Of a stretch of DNA of 13,282 nt, positions 6,036-13,282 are shown one piece after another. Every line of letters starts with the position of its first letter. Position 1 is the stretch's first letter. The position numbers and the translations under genes were made by a program. The notes below the pieces were generated by a model. The model was not told the DNA's origin and did not search any database. It worked only from the letters and a program-made list of their open reading frames with translations. The DNA is taken from assembly GCA_902782505.1 (NCBI GenBank), contig CACZNO010000054.1, forward strand, positions 1-13,282, in the 5' to 3' direction. Source of the DNA: an uncultured Erysipelotrichaceae bacterium (GTDB lineage Bacteria > Bacillota_I > Bacilli_A > Erysipelotrichales > Erysipelotrichaceae).

Positions 6036-6767
6036 ATGTACAATTTCAAAGATCTCATTGACATCCATACCCATTCCGTCGGTTCCCGTCACGCTTATTC
6101 GACCGTAACCGAAAACGTCATGTACGCCAAGACGCTCGGCTTGAAATACTACGGGTTAAGCGATCACGCCCCGGCGATGCCGTTTACGACCGCCGGCAGT
6201 TATTTCCTGAACCTGAACATCATCCCGCGCGACTGGGGCGAGGTCACCTTATTACGCGGTGCCGAATGCAACATTCTGGACCCGCACGGAAAGATCGACC
6301 TCGGCTTTGAAACCCTGCCGCGTTTAGATTATGCCCTGGCGGCGATCCATCGCAACTGTATGGCTCCGACCACGTACGATGATCATACTTCCGCGTATAT
6401 GAACGTCATTGAGAATCCCTTCGTAAAAGTTCTGGCCCATCCCGACGACGGACGGTTCCCCTACGATATGGAAGCCGTCGTACGTCATGCCAAGGAATAC
6501 GGCGTCCTGATCGAAGTCAACGAGTGTTCCCTGAAATCAAACGCCTACCGCCCCGGCGCCAAAGAAAACCTTACCAAGCTCGTAAAGCTCTGTAAGGAAA
6601 TCAAAACACCCATGATCTTAGGAAGCGACGCGCATTTCCATCTGAATGTCGGTGAACACAAACTGGGCCGGAAGCTGTTGGAAGATCTGGATTTCCCCGC
6701 GGAACTGATCGTGAATTTCCACGAAGACATGATCCGGGAGTATTTCCTTAAAAATCTTCGTCCGTAA
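6036..6767 (+). CDS. PHP-domain phosphatase/phosphoesterase (YcdX-like)
   Basis: This 243-residue single-domain PHP-family metal-dependent phosphohydrolase is the only plus-strand gene. The trinuclear metal-site residues can be traced: DIHTHS (9-14, His11 and His13), LSDHAP (41-46, His44), GAE (75-77, Glu77), AIH (103-105, His105), AHPDDG (134-139, His135) and GSDAH (196-200, Asp198 and His200). This pattern and length match the E. coli YcdX group more than histidinol-phosphate phosphatase HisK, and no histidine genes are nearby. The substrate is unknown. The ATG at 6036 follows AGGAAGG by 7 nt. A strong terminator follows 4 nt after the stop, so it is probably monocistronic. Confidence 0.88.
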   Translation: MYNFKDLIDIHTHSVGSRHAYSTVTENVMYAKTLGLKYYGLSDHAPAMPFTTAGSYFLNLNIIPRDWGEVTLLRGAECNILDPHGKIDLGFETLPRLDYALAAIHRNCMAPTTYDDHTSAYMNVIENPFVKVLAHPDDGRFPYDMEAVVRHAKEYGVLIEVNECSLKSNAYRPGAKENLTKLVKLCKEIKTPMILGSDAHFHLNVGEHKLGRKLLEDLDFPAELIVNFHEDMIREYFLKNLRP

Positions 6768-6770
6768 ATC

Positions 6771-6794
6771 AAAACGAGCTCAAGCTCGTTTTTT
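6771..6794 (+). terminator. Intrinsic terminator after the PHP gene, possibly bidirectional
   Basis: A 9-bp stem, AAAACGAGC (6771-6779) and GCTCGTTTT (6784-6792), with a TCAA loop is followed by a T-run through 6794. The minus-strand copy runs into TTTTGATTT, so it could also stop transcription arriving from the convergent dehydrogenase gene about 100 nt away. I see no other terminator for that gene. Confidence 0.88.
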
Positions 6795-6893
6795 CATCTC
6801 ATTTTTCAGTTTTTTCAGTTTCCGGATTCCGATAAGATACGCCCCTATCAGAATACATTACTGTTTTTTTGACGAATACCGGCCTTACGATGA

Positions 6894-7679
6894 TCAGCCT
6901 CTGGATTTTCCGCCGGAGACATTCACGGTCGTACCGGTGATATAACTCGCACGGTCTGACAATAAGAACGCGACGGTATCCGCGACTTCCGTAAGCTTTC
7001 CTTCACGGTGTAACAGGGTGGAAGACTTATAGCCTTTGCGCACATCGTCCATCGTGACGTGCCGGCAATAACTCAGGCTGTCCCGGTAGGCATCGGTCCA
7101 TACGCCGGTGGCTTCCATCGGTCCCGGCGCAACCGCCAGGACGCGGATACCGTAGCCTCCGAGTTCCTTGGCCCAACTGCGGGCGAAACTTTCAATCGCG
7201 GCTTTTGTGCCGGAATAAATGCTCTGGGAATGACTGCCTTCCTTGCCGCATTCGCTGGAGATGTTGAGGATGACACCGCGTTTTTGTTTAATCATGACGC
7301 GGGCGGCTTCCTGTGCGCAGAAATACGTACCCTTCATGTTCAGATTGACCATGCGGTCGAAAAACGCTTCGTCGATCTCGTAAGGAGATCCGGGATTGTC
7401 CGCATCCGCCAGCATCCTCGGCAACGTCATTCCCGCATTGTTTACCAAACCGTCGATTCTTCCGTAACGGTTCACCGTGTGTTCGATCATATGACGCACG
7501 GAGTCTTTTTTTGTGACATCGCAGGGTACTTCCGTATCCGTTTCCTCCGTATAGGAAATATCCGCCGAAACGACGATGGCTTCCGCCTTTCGTAACGCAT
7601 CGCAGATCGCCGCGCCGATCCCGCTGTTTCCGCCGGTCACAATGATGACGCGGTCTTTCAATCCCAACCAGTCTTCCAT
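6894..7679 (-). CDS. Short-chain dehydrogenase/reductase, probable sorbitol-6-phosphate 2-dehydrogenase
   Basis: This 261-residue classical SDR has a nucleotide-binding TGGNSGIG (15-22), NNAG, catalytic Ser in NISSECG, and the YxxxK pair in YSGTKAA. The C-terminal SDRASYITGTTVNVSGGKSRG stretch and the N-terminal EDWLGLKDRVIIVTGG, together with PGPMEATG, recall sorbitol-6-phosphate 2-dehydrogenases of lactobacilli and clostridia; this is from memory and not a search. The reaction would be sorbitol 6-phosphate plus NAD to fructose 6-phosphate. The open frame reaches up to 7919, but that extra part only shadows the upstream gene. The ATG at 7679 is preceded by GGGAGG and begins a normal SDR fold. 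It lies 19 nt after the membrane-tethered sigma gene. No sugar transport genes are adjacent, so the substrate remains an inference. Confidence 0.85.
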   Translation of the reverse strand: MEDWLGLKDRVIIVTGGNSGIGAAICDALRKAEAIVVSADISYTEETDTEVPCDVTKKDSVRHMIEHTVNRYGRIDGLVNNAGMTLPRMLADADNPGSPYEIDEAFFDRMVNLNMKGTYFCAQEAARVMIKQKRGVILNISSECGKEGSHSQSIYSGTKAAIESFARSWAKELGGYGIRVLAVAPGPMEATGVWTDAYRDSLSYCRHVTMDDVRKGYKSSTLLHREGKLTEVADTVAFLLSDRASYITGTTVNVSGGKSRG

Positions 7680-7698
7680 CGGTTTTCCTCCTGCCGGG

Positions 7699-9426
7699 TT
7701 ATTTTTCACACTGGAAATAGTAGTAAAGAGGCTGTTCGCGGAAATCATCCACTTCGATGATCCGGTAGACATACGGACTGACGCCGGTCTCATTGAAATG
7801 CACGCGGATCGCCTGGAATAAGTCCACCAGGTTTTCATAACGGTCGCTGGTGTACTTGCCTTCGTACTTGCGGTCGGATAATTCGCAGGACGTCTGCCGG
7901 GTACCCGGGCCGTAGTCAAAACACTTCGTGATCAGTTTTTCTCCGACGGTCACATGGTAGGATTTCTCGGTCACGTTTCCGTGCACGTCCTCCGCATGAA
8001 CCGTTACGGTATAATCTCCTTCCACGATCGTATTCACATTGTGCTCGATCATGTACCAGTTGTATTCGTAGATCCTTCCGTAATCCGCGTTGACCAGACG
8101 TCCCGGGCGGATTTTCGTAAGCGCGATGTTTCCGTCCGCCGGATCCTTAACGGATAAAATGTTCTTCGAGGGATCGAATTCATCCCCTTGGGAGAGCTCC
8201 ACGACATTCTTTTCAAATTCGATGACCGGAGGCTGCGTGTCTGCGACCGTGTAATGGCGCACGACGTTCCAGACGACATTGTTGCCGGCCTCGTCGACCT
8301 TGGACAGCGAATATATGATTTCCGTCGTTCCGCAAAGGGATGTGTCGATGGTATCGTTTCCGTTCAGATCGAGTTTTCCTTCGTAGGATTTCACAAAGCT
8401 CTTTACGTCGACCGTGCCCGGACCGTACTCGAAAACAGAGGGTTCATGCCCGTTTTCATCGGTCCAGAACTCTATACGGAGACTCTGTAAGGCGGCTTCA
8501 TGCGCGCGTAAGGCAGCTTCTCTTTCCGCTTGGGAAGAGATCACCGCGTATACCAATCCCCCCGCAATCAGCACCAACACCGCCATCAGGCCTATGATCA
8601 TCATCTTGCGGCGCTTCATCTTTTTCTCGAGATCTTCCCAATCCTCCAGGGGGTCCTTAGGCTCGCTGAATTCGTCCCTGACCGCTTCCTGGGGCATCGT
8701 TAAGGTGCGTTCGATCTCTTTATACTTCTCTTCTTCTTCGACGTACACAGGCTCGTGATACGCGTCTTTCAGAAGGGAGATGAAGAAGGAAATCGGGGTC
8801 GACGTGTGCACCCGGAACATCTGTTCGATCATTTCAAAGGGAATGGCTTCCTTCAGGATCTTCTTGGATTCCGAAAGTTCATCGACCACATTGACCTGCG
8901 AGATTCCCAATTCCGCGGCGATTTCAATGATGGAAATTTCTTCGTAGAAATACATCAGGCAGATCACGCGCTTGGCATCGGACAGAGATCCCATCAGATT
9001 GTCCAGAATCCGGTTTCTCTCTTCGGGCGTTGCGATCAGGCTGCCTTCTTCCGCGTTTTTCTCATCCGCGATATCGTAAACGAAACTGTGGTCGCCCCGT
9101 TCCGGATAATCGAAGAGTTTCTTTTCTTCGCGTTCATATCTTTCGCGTAAGTGTTTTAACGCGCATTCCGATACCTTGCGCATCGCCCAGGGCTCATATT
9201 TCACGGTTTCATTCAGGATTGACGGCTTTTCAAACACTGCCGCGTATCCCTCATCGACGCTTAACGCGGCTTCTTCGTCATTCAGATGATATAAATGCGC
9301 AAGAAAAGTCATCTTGCGCCGGCAGGATTCCATCAATACTTCCTTCGCGTGTTCGTCCCCTTTCTTGAGGGCAACGATCATCGCGTTTTGAAGATCATCT
9401 GTCAACAACGTTTTTTCCGCACTCAA
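7699..9426 (-). CDS. Membrane-tethered sigma-70-like protein with extracytoplasmic Ig-like domains
   Basis: This 575-residue multidomain protein starts with TTG. Residues about 10-100 resemble sigma region 2 (VDEGYAAVF at 57-65, then PWAMRKVSECALKHLRER at 79-96). Residues about 137-195 resemble region 4, with LSDAKRVICLMYFYEE (148-163) and the helix-turn-helix ISIIEIAAELGISQVNVV (164-181). An acidic linker (226-267) and the basic patch KKMKRRK (268-274) precede one transmembrane helix (275-297), so the N-terminus should be cytoplasmic. Outside are an Ig-like domain (about 317-396), a second DUF5011/HYR-like domain starting at DTQPPVIEF (397-405) and ending near 496, and an unassigned domain (497-575). 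It is the first gene of a two-gene unit with the dehydrogenase. The sigma assignment is by pattern; the DxxQE-type core contact is not evident. It could instead be a sigma-like DNA-binding membrane sensor. Confidence 0.85.
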   Translation of the reverse strand: MSAEKTLLTDDLQNAMIVALKKGDEHAKEVLMESCRRKMTFLAHLYHLNDEEAALSVDEGYAAVFEKPSILNETVKYEPWAMRKVSECALKHLRERYEREEKKLFDYPERGDHSFVYDIADEKNAEEGSLIATPEERNRILDNLMGSLSDAKRVICLMYFYEEISIIEIAAELGISQVNVVDELSESKKILKEAIPFEMIEQMFRVHTSTPISFFISLLKDAYHEPVYVEEEEKYKEIERTLTMPQEAVRDEFSEPKDPLEDWEDLEKKMKRRKMMIIGLMAVLVLIAGGLVYAVISSQAEREAALRAHEAALQSLRIEFWTDENGHEPSVFEYGPGTVDVKSFVKSYEGKLDLNGNDTIDTSLCGTTEIIYSLSKVDEAGNNVVWNVVRHYTVADTQPPVIEFEKNVVELSQGDEFDPSKNILSVKDPADGNIALTKIRPGRLVNADYGRIYEYNWYMIEHNVNTIVEGDYTVTVHAEDVHGNVTEKSYHVTVGEKLITKCFDYGPGTRQTSCELSDRKYEGKYTSDRYENLVDLFQAIRVHFNETGVSPYVYRIIEVDDFREQPLYYYFQCEK

Positions 9427-9432
9427 AATAGT

Positions 9433-9445
9433 ACTCCTCCGGAGT
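9433..9445 (-). promoter_or_regulatory. Ribosome-binding-site hairpin before the tethered sigma gene
   Basis: On the minus strand ACTCC (9441-9445) can pair with GGAGT (9433-9437) across a GGA loop. The Shine-Dalgarno GGAGG lies in the loop and 3' arm. The gene starts with TTG (9426-9424) about 9 nt later. The predicted transcript begins at about the first base of this hairpin, so translation may be damped. Confidence 0.4.
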
Positions 9446-9451
9446 GACTAT

Positions 9452-9460
9452 ATTCTATCA
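9452..9460 (-). promoter_or_regulatory. Extended -10 promoter of the tethered sigma gene
   Basis: On the minus strand TGATAGAAT has a TG one base before a -10 TAGAAT (9452-9457, one mismatch). No convincing -35 is present at 16-18 nt; that stretch falls in the T-run of the glgA terminator. Predicted start is near 9445. Confidence 0.55.
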
Positions 9461-9472
9461 TGTTTCCCAAAG

Positions 9473-9495
9473 AAAAACACCGCAGATGCGGTGTT
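9473..9495 (-). terminator. Intrinsic terminator of the glgCDA operon
   Basis: On the minus strand AACACCGC (9488-9495) pairs perfectly with GCGGTGTT (9476-9483) around a 4-nt loop and runs into TTTTT (9473-9477). It lies 8 nt after the glgA stop codon and directly abuts the promoter region of the next gene. Confidence 0.92.
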
Positions 9496-9503
9496 CATAG
9501 AAT

Positions 9504-10943
9504 TTAGAGAATACTGTCGTATAACCGGAAGTACAGATTCGCGCTTCCTTCCCAGGAAACATCCTTCGCCATGGCATTCTGGATCAGCCTGTTCCAGGCG
9601 TCCTTGTTGTTGTAGTAGACTTCCGCCGCGAGTCTTGTGACATGCAGAATGTCTTCCCCGGTCGCGTTCTTGAACGAGAAGCCCGTGCCTTCGCCGGTAT
9701 AGGCGTTATACGGATCAACCGTATCTTTCAAGCCGCCGGTTTCTCTTACGATCGGCAAGGTTCCGTAGCGCATCGAGATCAGCTGGGAGATCCCGCAGGG
9801 TTCAAATACCGAAGGCATCATGAAGGCATCGGCGCCCGCGTAGATGCGGTGCGATAATTCTTCGTTGTACCCGCGGTAGTACACCGCACGGTGCGGGAAG
9901 CGGTATTCCAGGGAACGCAAGCCGTTTTCCGCATGTTCATCCCCGGTTCCCAGAACGACAAACTGAATATCCAGACCCATCAGTTCGTAGATGTGATCCA
10001 GCAACAGATATACGCCCTTCTGGCTCGTTAAGCGGGAAACCATCGCGACCAGCATCGTATCGCTCGATACGCGCAAGCCCATGGATCTCTGTAAGGCGCG
10101 CTTGCATTCACGCTTGCCCTTGAGATCTTCCGCGGAATAGCGCTTGGGGATCTTCTTGTCCTTCTTCGGATCCCACATGTTGATATCGATTCCGTTGACG
10201 ATGCCCCAAAGATCCCAGGAACGTAACTGCAGGATCTTTTCAAGGCCTTCCCCGTATTCCGGCGTCAGGATCTCATGCGCGTAGTTGTTGGAGACCGTCG
10301 TGATCTTGTCCGAGAACAGAATCGCGGCTTTCATGAAGTTGATGTCTCTTCCCTGGCGCAGGGTTCCGTCGTTGAACAGATCCATCGGTAATCCCAGGCA
10401 GCTTTCCAGCATTTCCGGCGGGAAATTCCCCTGGAACAGGATGTTGTGGATCGTGTAGACGTGACGGATCCGCTGGTATCTCACATCGCTGCCGTGACGT
10501 TTCTTGCATAATAACGGGATCATGCCGGTCTGCCAGTCGTTGGAATGGATGATATCCGGGAAATAATTCAGATGTTCGAACATGTCGACGATTGCCAAAT
10601 CGAAGAACGCGAACCGTTCCCCGTCATCGGGATAGCCGTACAGGTTTTCTCTTTCGAAATATCCCTGATGTTCAATGAAATAATAGGTAATGCCGTTTAA
10701 AACATACCGGTAGACAGACGCCACCGTCTGTTTCTGTCCCTGGTTGACCGGGAACGTAGCGACTTTTTCGAGCTTGTCGATCCAGCGTTCGATCACATCC
10801 GCGTATAACGGAAGAACGACGCGTAAATCAAACCGCTTGGTCAGCTCCTGCGGGAGCGACCCGATGACATCGGCCAGACCTCCGCTCTTGACAAACGGCA
10901 TGCCTTCCGAAGCCGCGAATAATACCGACTTCTTCTTTTCCAT
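9504..10943 (-). CDS. glgA: Glycogen synthase (ADP-glucose type)
   Basis: This 479-residue GT5-family glycosyltransferase extends alpha-1,4-glucan chains from ADP-glucose. The N-terminal Rossmann domain carries the ADP-glucose-binding KSGGLADV (19-26; most members have KTGGL), HSNDWQTG (133-140) and YTIHN (163-167). The C-terminal domain carries VSRLTSQKG (302-310) and VFEPCGISQLISMRYGTLPI (379-398) with Glu381, and ETGGLKDTV (401-409). The length is normal for bacterial GlgA. The ATG at 10943 is read from AGGAG overlapping the glgD stop, 8 nt upstream. It is last in the operon before a terminator. Branching enzyme (glgB) and phosphorylase (glgP) are not in the window. Confidence 0.97.
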   Translation of the reverse strand: MEKKKSVLFAASEGMPFVKSGGLADVIGSLPQELTKRFDLRVVLPLYADVIERWIDKLEKVATFPVNQGQKQTVASVYRYVLNGITYYFIEHQGYFERENLYGYPDDGERFAFFDLAIVDMFEHLNYFPDIIHSNDWQTGMIPLLCKKRHGSDVRYQRIRHVYTIHNILFQGNFPPEMLESCLGLPMDLFNDGTLRQGRDINFMKAAILFSDKITTVSNNYAHEILTPEYGEGLEKILQLRSWDLWGIVNGIDINMWDPKKDKKIPKRYSAEDLKGKRECKRALQRSMGLRVSSDTMLVAMVSRLTSQKGVYLLLDHIYELMGLDIQFVVLGTGDEHAENGLRSLEYRFPHRAVYYRGYNEELSHRIYAGADAFMMPSVFEPCGISQLISMRYGTLPIVRETGGLKDTVDPYNAYTGEGTGFSFKNATGEDILHVTRLAAEVYYNNKDAWNRLIQNAMAKDVSWEGSANLYFRLYDSIL

Positions 10944-10951
10944 AACAGCTC

Positions 10952-12067
10952 CTAGATTTTATCTCTGCGGCGGATGTACGCGACATCGTAGGAAGAAGTA
11001 CCCTTGACTTCCTTGACGCGGTTGACTTTCGCCCATTTATCGACGACCGCGTATTCCACACGGCAATCCTTTCCGATATGGCTGAACGGCAATAAGATCG
11101 CATCCTTGACGATCGCGCCTTTTTCCACGATAACGCCTCTTCCCAGCGCGGAATTGATAACGGTTCCCTCAATGCGGCAGCCGTTAGCGATTACGCTGTG
11201 TTCCACTTTCGCTTCTTCGCCGTAGAATGCCGGAACGGAATCGTTCGTCTTGGTGTAGATCGGCCAATCCGGACGGAATAAGTCCTTCGCGGTCTCGTAA
11301 TCCAGTAATTCCATGCTGGTCTTGTAGTAGGAATTCATGGAATTGATGCACGCAAAGTATCCCTTGTAGGAATATCCCATGATGCGCAGTTTGCCGATCT
11401 TGTCGCGCAGAATATCACGTAAGGAATACGCGGAACTTTCCGCATGCGCTTCACGGACCAGTTTTACGAACATATCCTTGGCCATGACATAGGTTTCCAT
11501 CGAAATCGCCGCATTTTTGCGTTTTCCCAGGTTCGTCACGGATTCGGTTACATATCCGTTATCCAGCGTTAAAGCCGGGCAGCCGATGAAGCGTTCTTTC
11601 GCACGGTCGGTCTGTTTGTAGAGAACCGTCACATCCGCGCCTTCTTCTTCGTGCTGTTTCACGACATCCCGGTAATCCACCGCGCAGATCTGGTAACCCG
11701 GCGTGATCGCGACATACTTTTCATCCGCTTCTTCGATGAATTCCATATTCCGTAAATAGGTATTGATATCGGTGTTGTACAACGCCGAAATACCGCTCAA
11801 ATCGTTATAGAGGATCTGCAATCTTCCGCGTTTGGAGTTGATTCCGTAATGACGTCCGGAACCCAGCTGTTCGATTAAGGAACGCGGCTGGTTCTTGACG
11901 AATACCTTGATATGATCAATGTGGGAATTCGAGAAATTGGAAATTGCGAAGTCGATCAGACGGTATCTTCCCAAGAAAGAGATCGCCGGGATCGGACGGT
12001 AGTCCATTAAGCCTTCTACGATGACGGTATCGTTTTCCGGTGAAACAATTCCTAAGATATTACTCAT
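10952..12067 (-). CDS. glgD: Glucose-1-phosphate adenylyltransferase-like subunit GlgD
   Basis: This 371-residue paralogue of GlgC is typical of Bacillota. It keeps the nucleotidyltransferase fold landmark [18 protein letters not shown] (31-48) and the C-terminal left-handed beta-helix. It lacks the GGxGSRL pyrophosphorylase loop at the N-terminus: the region reads [20 protein letters not shown]. In the known GlgC-GlgD pair of Bacillota, GlgD is poorly active or inactive alone and modulates the catalytic GlgC in a heterotetramer; that is family knowledge. The ATG at 12067 overlaps the glgC end by 8 nt (ATGAGTAA), with AAAGGAG upstream inside glgC, which supports coupled synthesis of the two subunits. 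Confidence 0.94.
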   Translation of the reverse strand: MSNILGIVSPENDTVIVEGLMDYRPIPAISFLGRYRLIDFAISNFSNSHIDHIKVFVKNQPRSLIEQLGSGRHYGINSKRGRLQILYNDLSGISALYNTDINTYLRNMEFIEEADEKYVAITPGYQICAVDYRDVVKQHEEEGADVTVLYKQTDRAKERFIGCPALTLDNGYVTESVTNLGKRKNAAISMETYVMAKDMFVKLVREAHAESSAYSLRDILRDKIGKLRIMGYSYKGYFACINSMNSYYKTSMELLDYETAKDLFRPDWPIYTKTNDSVPAFYGEEAKVEHSVIANGCRIEGTVINSALGRGVIVEKGAIVKDAILLPFSHIGKDCRVEYAVVDKWAKVNRVKEVKGTSSYDVAYIRRRDKI

Positions 12068-13187
12068 GATCTTCTCCTTTCGTCACTAACGTGATTTCTC
12101 CTTCTTCTGACCCGACGGTTTCGTTCGCCTTGACGACGACGTTTTCACCTAAGATGGCGCGCACAACTTTCGCGCCCGGTTCCACAACGACACCCGGGAA
12201 CAGTACGGAGTCTTTTACGACTGCGTCTTCCTTGACCCGTACATCATGGAAGAATACCGAGCCGCTGACCGATCCGTCGATGATGCATCCCTGGTTGATG
12301 AAGGAATGTTCAACGCTCGCGTTTTCACCGATGAACTGCGGCGTGGTTGCGATATCCTGGGTATAAATTTTCCAGGACGGATCGCTGAGGTCCAGGGTGC
12401 TCTTGGGATCCAGAAGGTCCATGTTCGCTTCCCATAAGGAATCCACGGTTCCTACGTCTTTCCAATAGCCCGTGAAGTTCCACGCAAAGACTCTCTTGCC
12501 TTCGCTCATCAAGCCCGGAATGATGTCCTTTCCGAAGTCATGCGAACTGGATTCCGTTTCCATATCGGCCAATAACCGTTCACGTAACAGTTTCCAGTTG
12601 AAAATGTAAATACCCATGGATGCCAGGTTGCTCGAAGGTTTCTTCGGTTTTTCTTCGAACTTGGTGATTCTTCCGGTCTTATCGGTAACCATGATGCCGA
12701 AGCGGCTTGCTTCCTTCATCGGTACCGGCATGACCGCGATCGTCAGGTCCGCGTTGTTTTTCTTGTGGTCTTCCAGCATCTTCGCATAGTCCATCTTGTA
12801 GATGTGGTCACCCGAAAGAATCAGAACGTATTCCGGATTGTAGTGATCCACAAAGTCGATGTTCTGCGTGATCGCGTCTGCGGTGCCCCGGTATAAACCG
12901 AAACCGCTGTCCTTTTCGCGCGGCGGAAGAATGAACACACCGCCGTCTTTGGTATCCAGACCCCAACGCTGATCCTGTGCGCAATAGGAGTTCAGAAGAA
13001 CCGACTCATATTGGGTCAAAACGCCTACGACATCCACATTGGAATTCGCGCAATTCGAAAGCGGGAAATCGATGATGCGGTATTTACCGCCGAAATACAC
13101 CGCCGGTTTCGCAACGTTGGAAGTGAGTTCCTTCAAGCGGCTCCCTCTTCCTCCGGCAAGAATCATTGCCAGCATATTACTTCGCAT
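12060..13187 (-). CDS. glgC: Glucose-1-phosphate adenylyltransferase (ADP-glucose pyrophosphorylase)
   Basis: This 375-residue catalytic subunit makes ADP-glucose from glucose 1-phosphate and ATP, the committed step of bacterial glycogen synthesis. The visible signatures are the pyrophosphorylase loop [12 protein letters not shown] (11-22), [19 protein letters not shown] (31-49), LYRGTADAI (98-106), [11 protein letters not shown] (124-134, catalytic Asp127), and [10 protein letters not shown] (177-186). A beta-helix domain follows. The ATG at 13187 has GGAGG 9 nt upstream; the usual MLAMILAGG core begins four residues later. It heads glgC-glgD-glgA behind a promoter with a cre site, so expression probably responds to carbon supply. 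Confidence 0.97.
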   Translation of the reverse strand: MRSNMLAMILAGGRGSRLKELTSNVAKPAVYFGGKYRIIDFPLSNCANSNVDVVGVLTQYESVLLNSYCAQDQRWGLDTKDGGVFILPPREKDSGFGLYRGTADAITQNIDFVDHYNPEYVLILSGDHIYKMDYAKMLEDHKKNNADLTIAVMPVPMKEASRFGIMVTDKTGRITKFEEKPKKPSSNLASMGIYIFNWKLLRERLLADMETESSSHDFGKDIIPGLMSEGKRVFAWNFTGYWKDVGTVDSLWEANMDLLDPKSTLDLSDPSWKIYTQDIATTPQFIGENASVEHSFINQGCIIDGSVSGSVFFHDVRVKEDAVVKDSVLFPGVVVEPGAKVVRAILGENVVVKANETVGSEEGEITLVTKGEDHE

Positions 13188-13217
13188 ATTGTATATCCTC
13201 CATATTAGATCAATTCT

Positions 13218-13248
13218 ATTATACCTTATTTTGTGTAACCGTTTTCAA
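13218..13248 (-). promoter_or_regulatory. Promoter of the glgCDA operon
   Basis: On the minus strand a perfect -10 TATAAT (13218-13223) is preceded by TTGAAA (13243-13248) with a long 19-nt spacer. No better -35 is seen at 17 nt. The leader of about 24 nt contains the GGAGG of glgC. The -35 overlaps the cre site. Confidence 0.7.
13234..13247. promoter_or_regulatory. Catabolite-responsive element (cre, CcpA operator)
   Basis: TGTAACCGTTTTCA matches the consensus TGWAANCGNTNWCA at every fixed position when read on either strand. It covers the -35 and the upstream part of the spacer of the glgC promoter, a position where CcpA binding normally represses. CcpA itself is not in the window. Confidence 0.75.
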
Positions 13249-13282
13249 AGAAATCACAAGTTTCCTTGTTTTTTCTCGTAAA

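Noticed and set aside
6771..6860. Short minus-strand frame resembling a hydrophobic tail with a Lys-rich end (ILIGAYLIGIRKLKKLKN)
   Set aside because: No ATG, GTG or TTG start follows the in-frame TAA just upstream, there is no ribosome-binding site, and it runs through the terminator stem. It might be a remnant but cannot be called.
6795..6893. Intergenic stretch between the convergent PHP and dehydrogenase genes
   Set aside because: I looked for an RNA gene, a second terminator and a repeat. Only T-rich tracts and a weak GATA/TATC pairing are present.
7680..7919. 80-codon N-terminal extension of the dehydrogenase frame
   Set aside because: It overlaps the 3' end of the tethered sigma gene in another frame, has low-complexity composition, and the internal ATG at 7679 has a strong ribosome-binding site and starts a complete SDR fold.
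5941..9457. GATAGAAT shared by the spoIIM-operon and tethered-sigma promoters, considered as a special sigma recognition site
   Set aside because: TAGAAT is simply a near-consensus sigma-A -10 and the -35 regions differ, so an alternative sigma need not be invoked.
13256..13275. ACAAG-TTTC-CTTGT hairpin followed by a T-run on the plus strand
   Set aside because: The stem is only 5 bp and A/T-dominated, and no plus-strand gene leads into it within the window. It could be the edge of something outside.
1..13282. CRISPR arrays, insertion sequences, tRNA or rRNA genes, prophage or toxin-antitoxin modules
   Set aside because: No repeat-spacer pattern, transposase, terminal inverted repeats or tRNA-like fold was seen on either strand. 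The gene content is chromosomal housekeeping plus the sigma-SDR unit.

Overview
The window reads as chromosomal DNA of a Bacillota (Firmicutes) bacterium of roughly balanced base composition. The Shine-Dalgarno sites are strong (GGAGG type), the promoters are sigma-A-like, and the block cysS-mrnC-rlmB-sigH-rpmG-secE-nusG follows the order known from Bacillus subtilis. An Erysipelotrichia-like lineage is my best guess, from overall protein flavour only. All genes except one lie on the minus strand, and none looks broken.

Reading the minus strand downstream, from high to low coordinates, there are three transcription regions. (1) 13248-9473: a glycogen synthesis operon, glgC-glgD-glgA. Its promoter carries a perfect match to the catabolite-responsive element consensus, and it ends in a clear intrinsic terminator. 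(2) 9460-6894: a two-gene unit. The first gene encodes a sigma-70-like protein joined to a transmembrane helix and extracytoplasmic Ig-like domains. The second encodes a short-chain dehydrogenase resembling sorbitol-6-phosphate dehydrogenase. (3) 5969-1: a long housekeeping run. It holds a SpoIIM-family membrane protein, cysS, mrnC, rlmB, a SigH-like sigma factor, then rpmG-secE-nusG from an internal promoter, a terminator, a patatin-like lipid hydrolase, and the 5' part of rlmA, which runs off the window.

The only plus-strand gene (6036-6767) encodes a YcdX-like PHP-domain phosphohydrolase. It diverges from the SpoIIM operon across a 116-nt gap holding a good minus-strand promoter and a 33-nt imperfect dyad. 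It converges on the dehydrogenase across a strong hairpin terminator.

The most unusual item is the 575-residue membrane-tethered sigma-like protein. One chain carries a cytoplasmic sigma region 2 and region 4, one membrane span, two Ig-like domains and an unassigned C-terminal domain. It looks like a one-piece surface-to-transcription signalling device. Its gene starts with TTG, and a small hairpin at the predicted mRNA 5' end covers the ribosome-binding site. No stretch longer than 300 bases lacks a gene; the longest gap is 126 nt (6768-6893).
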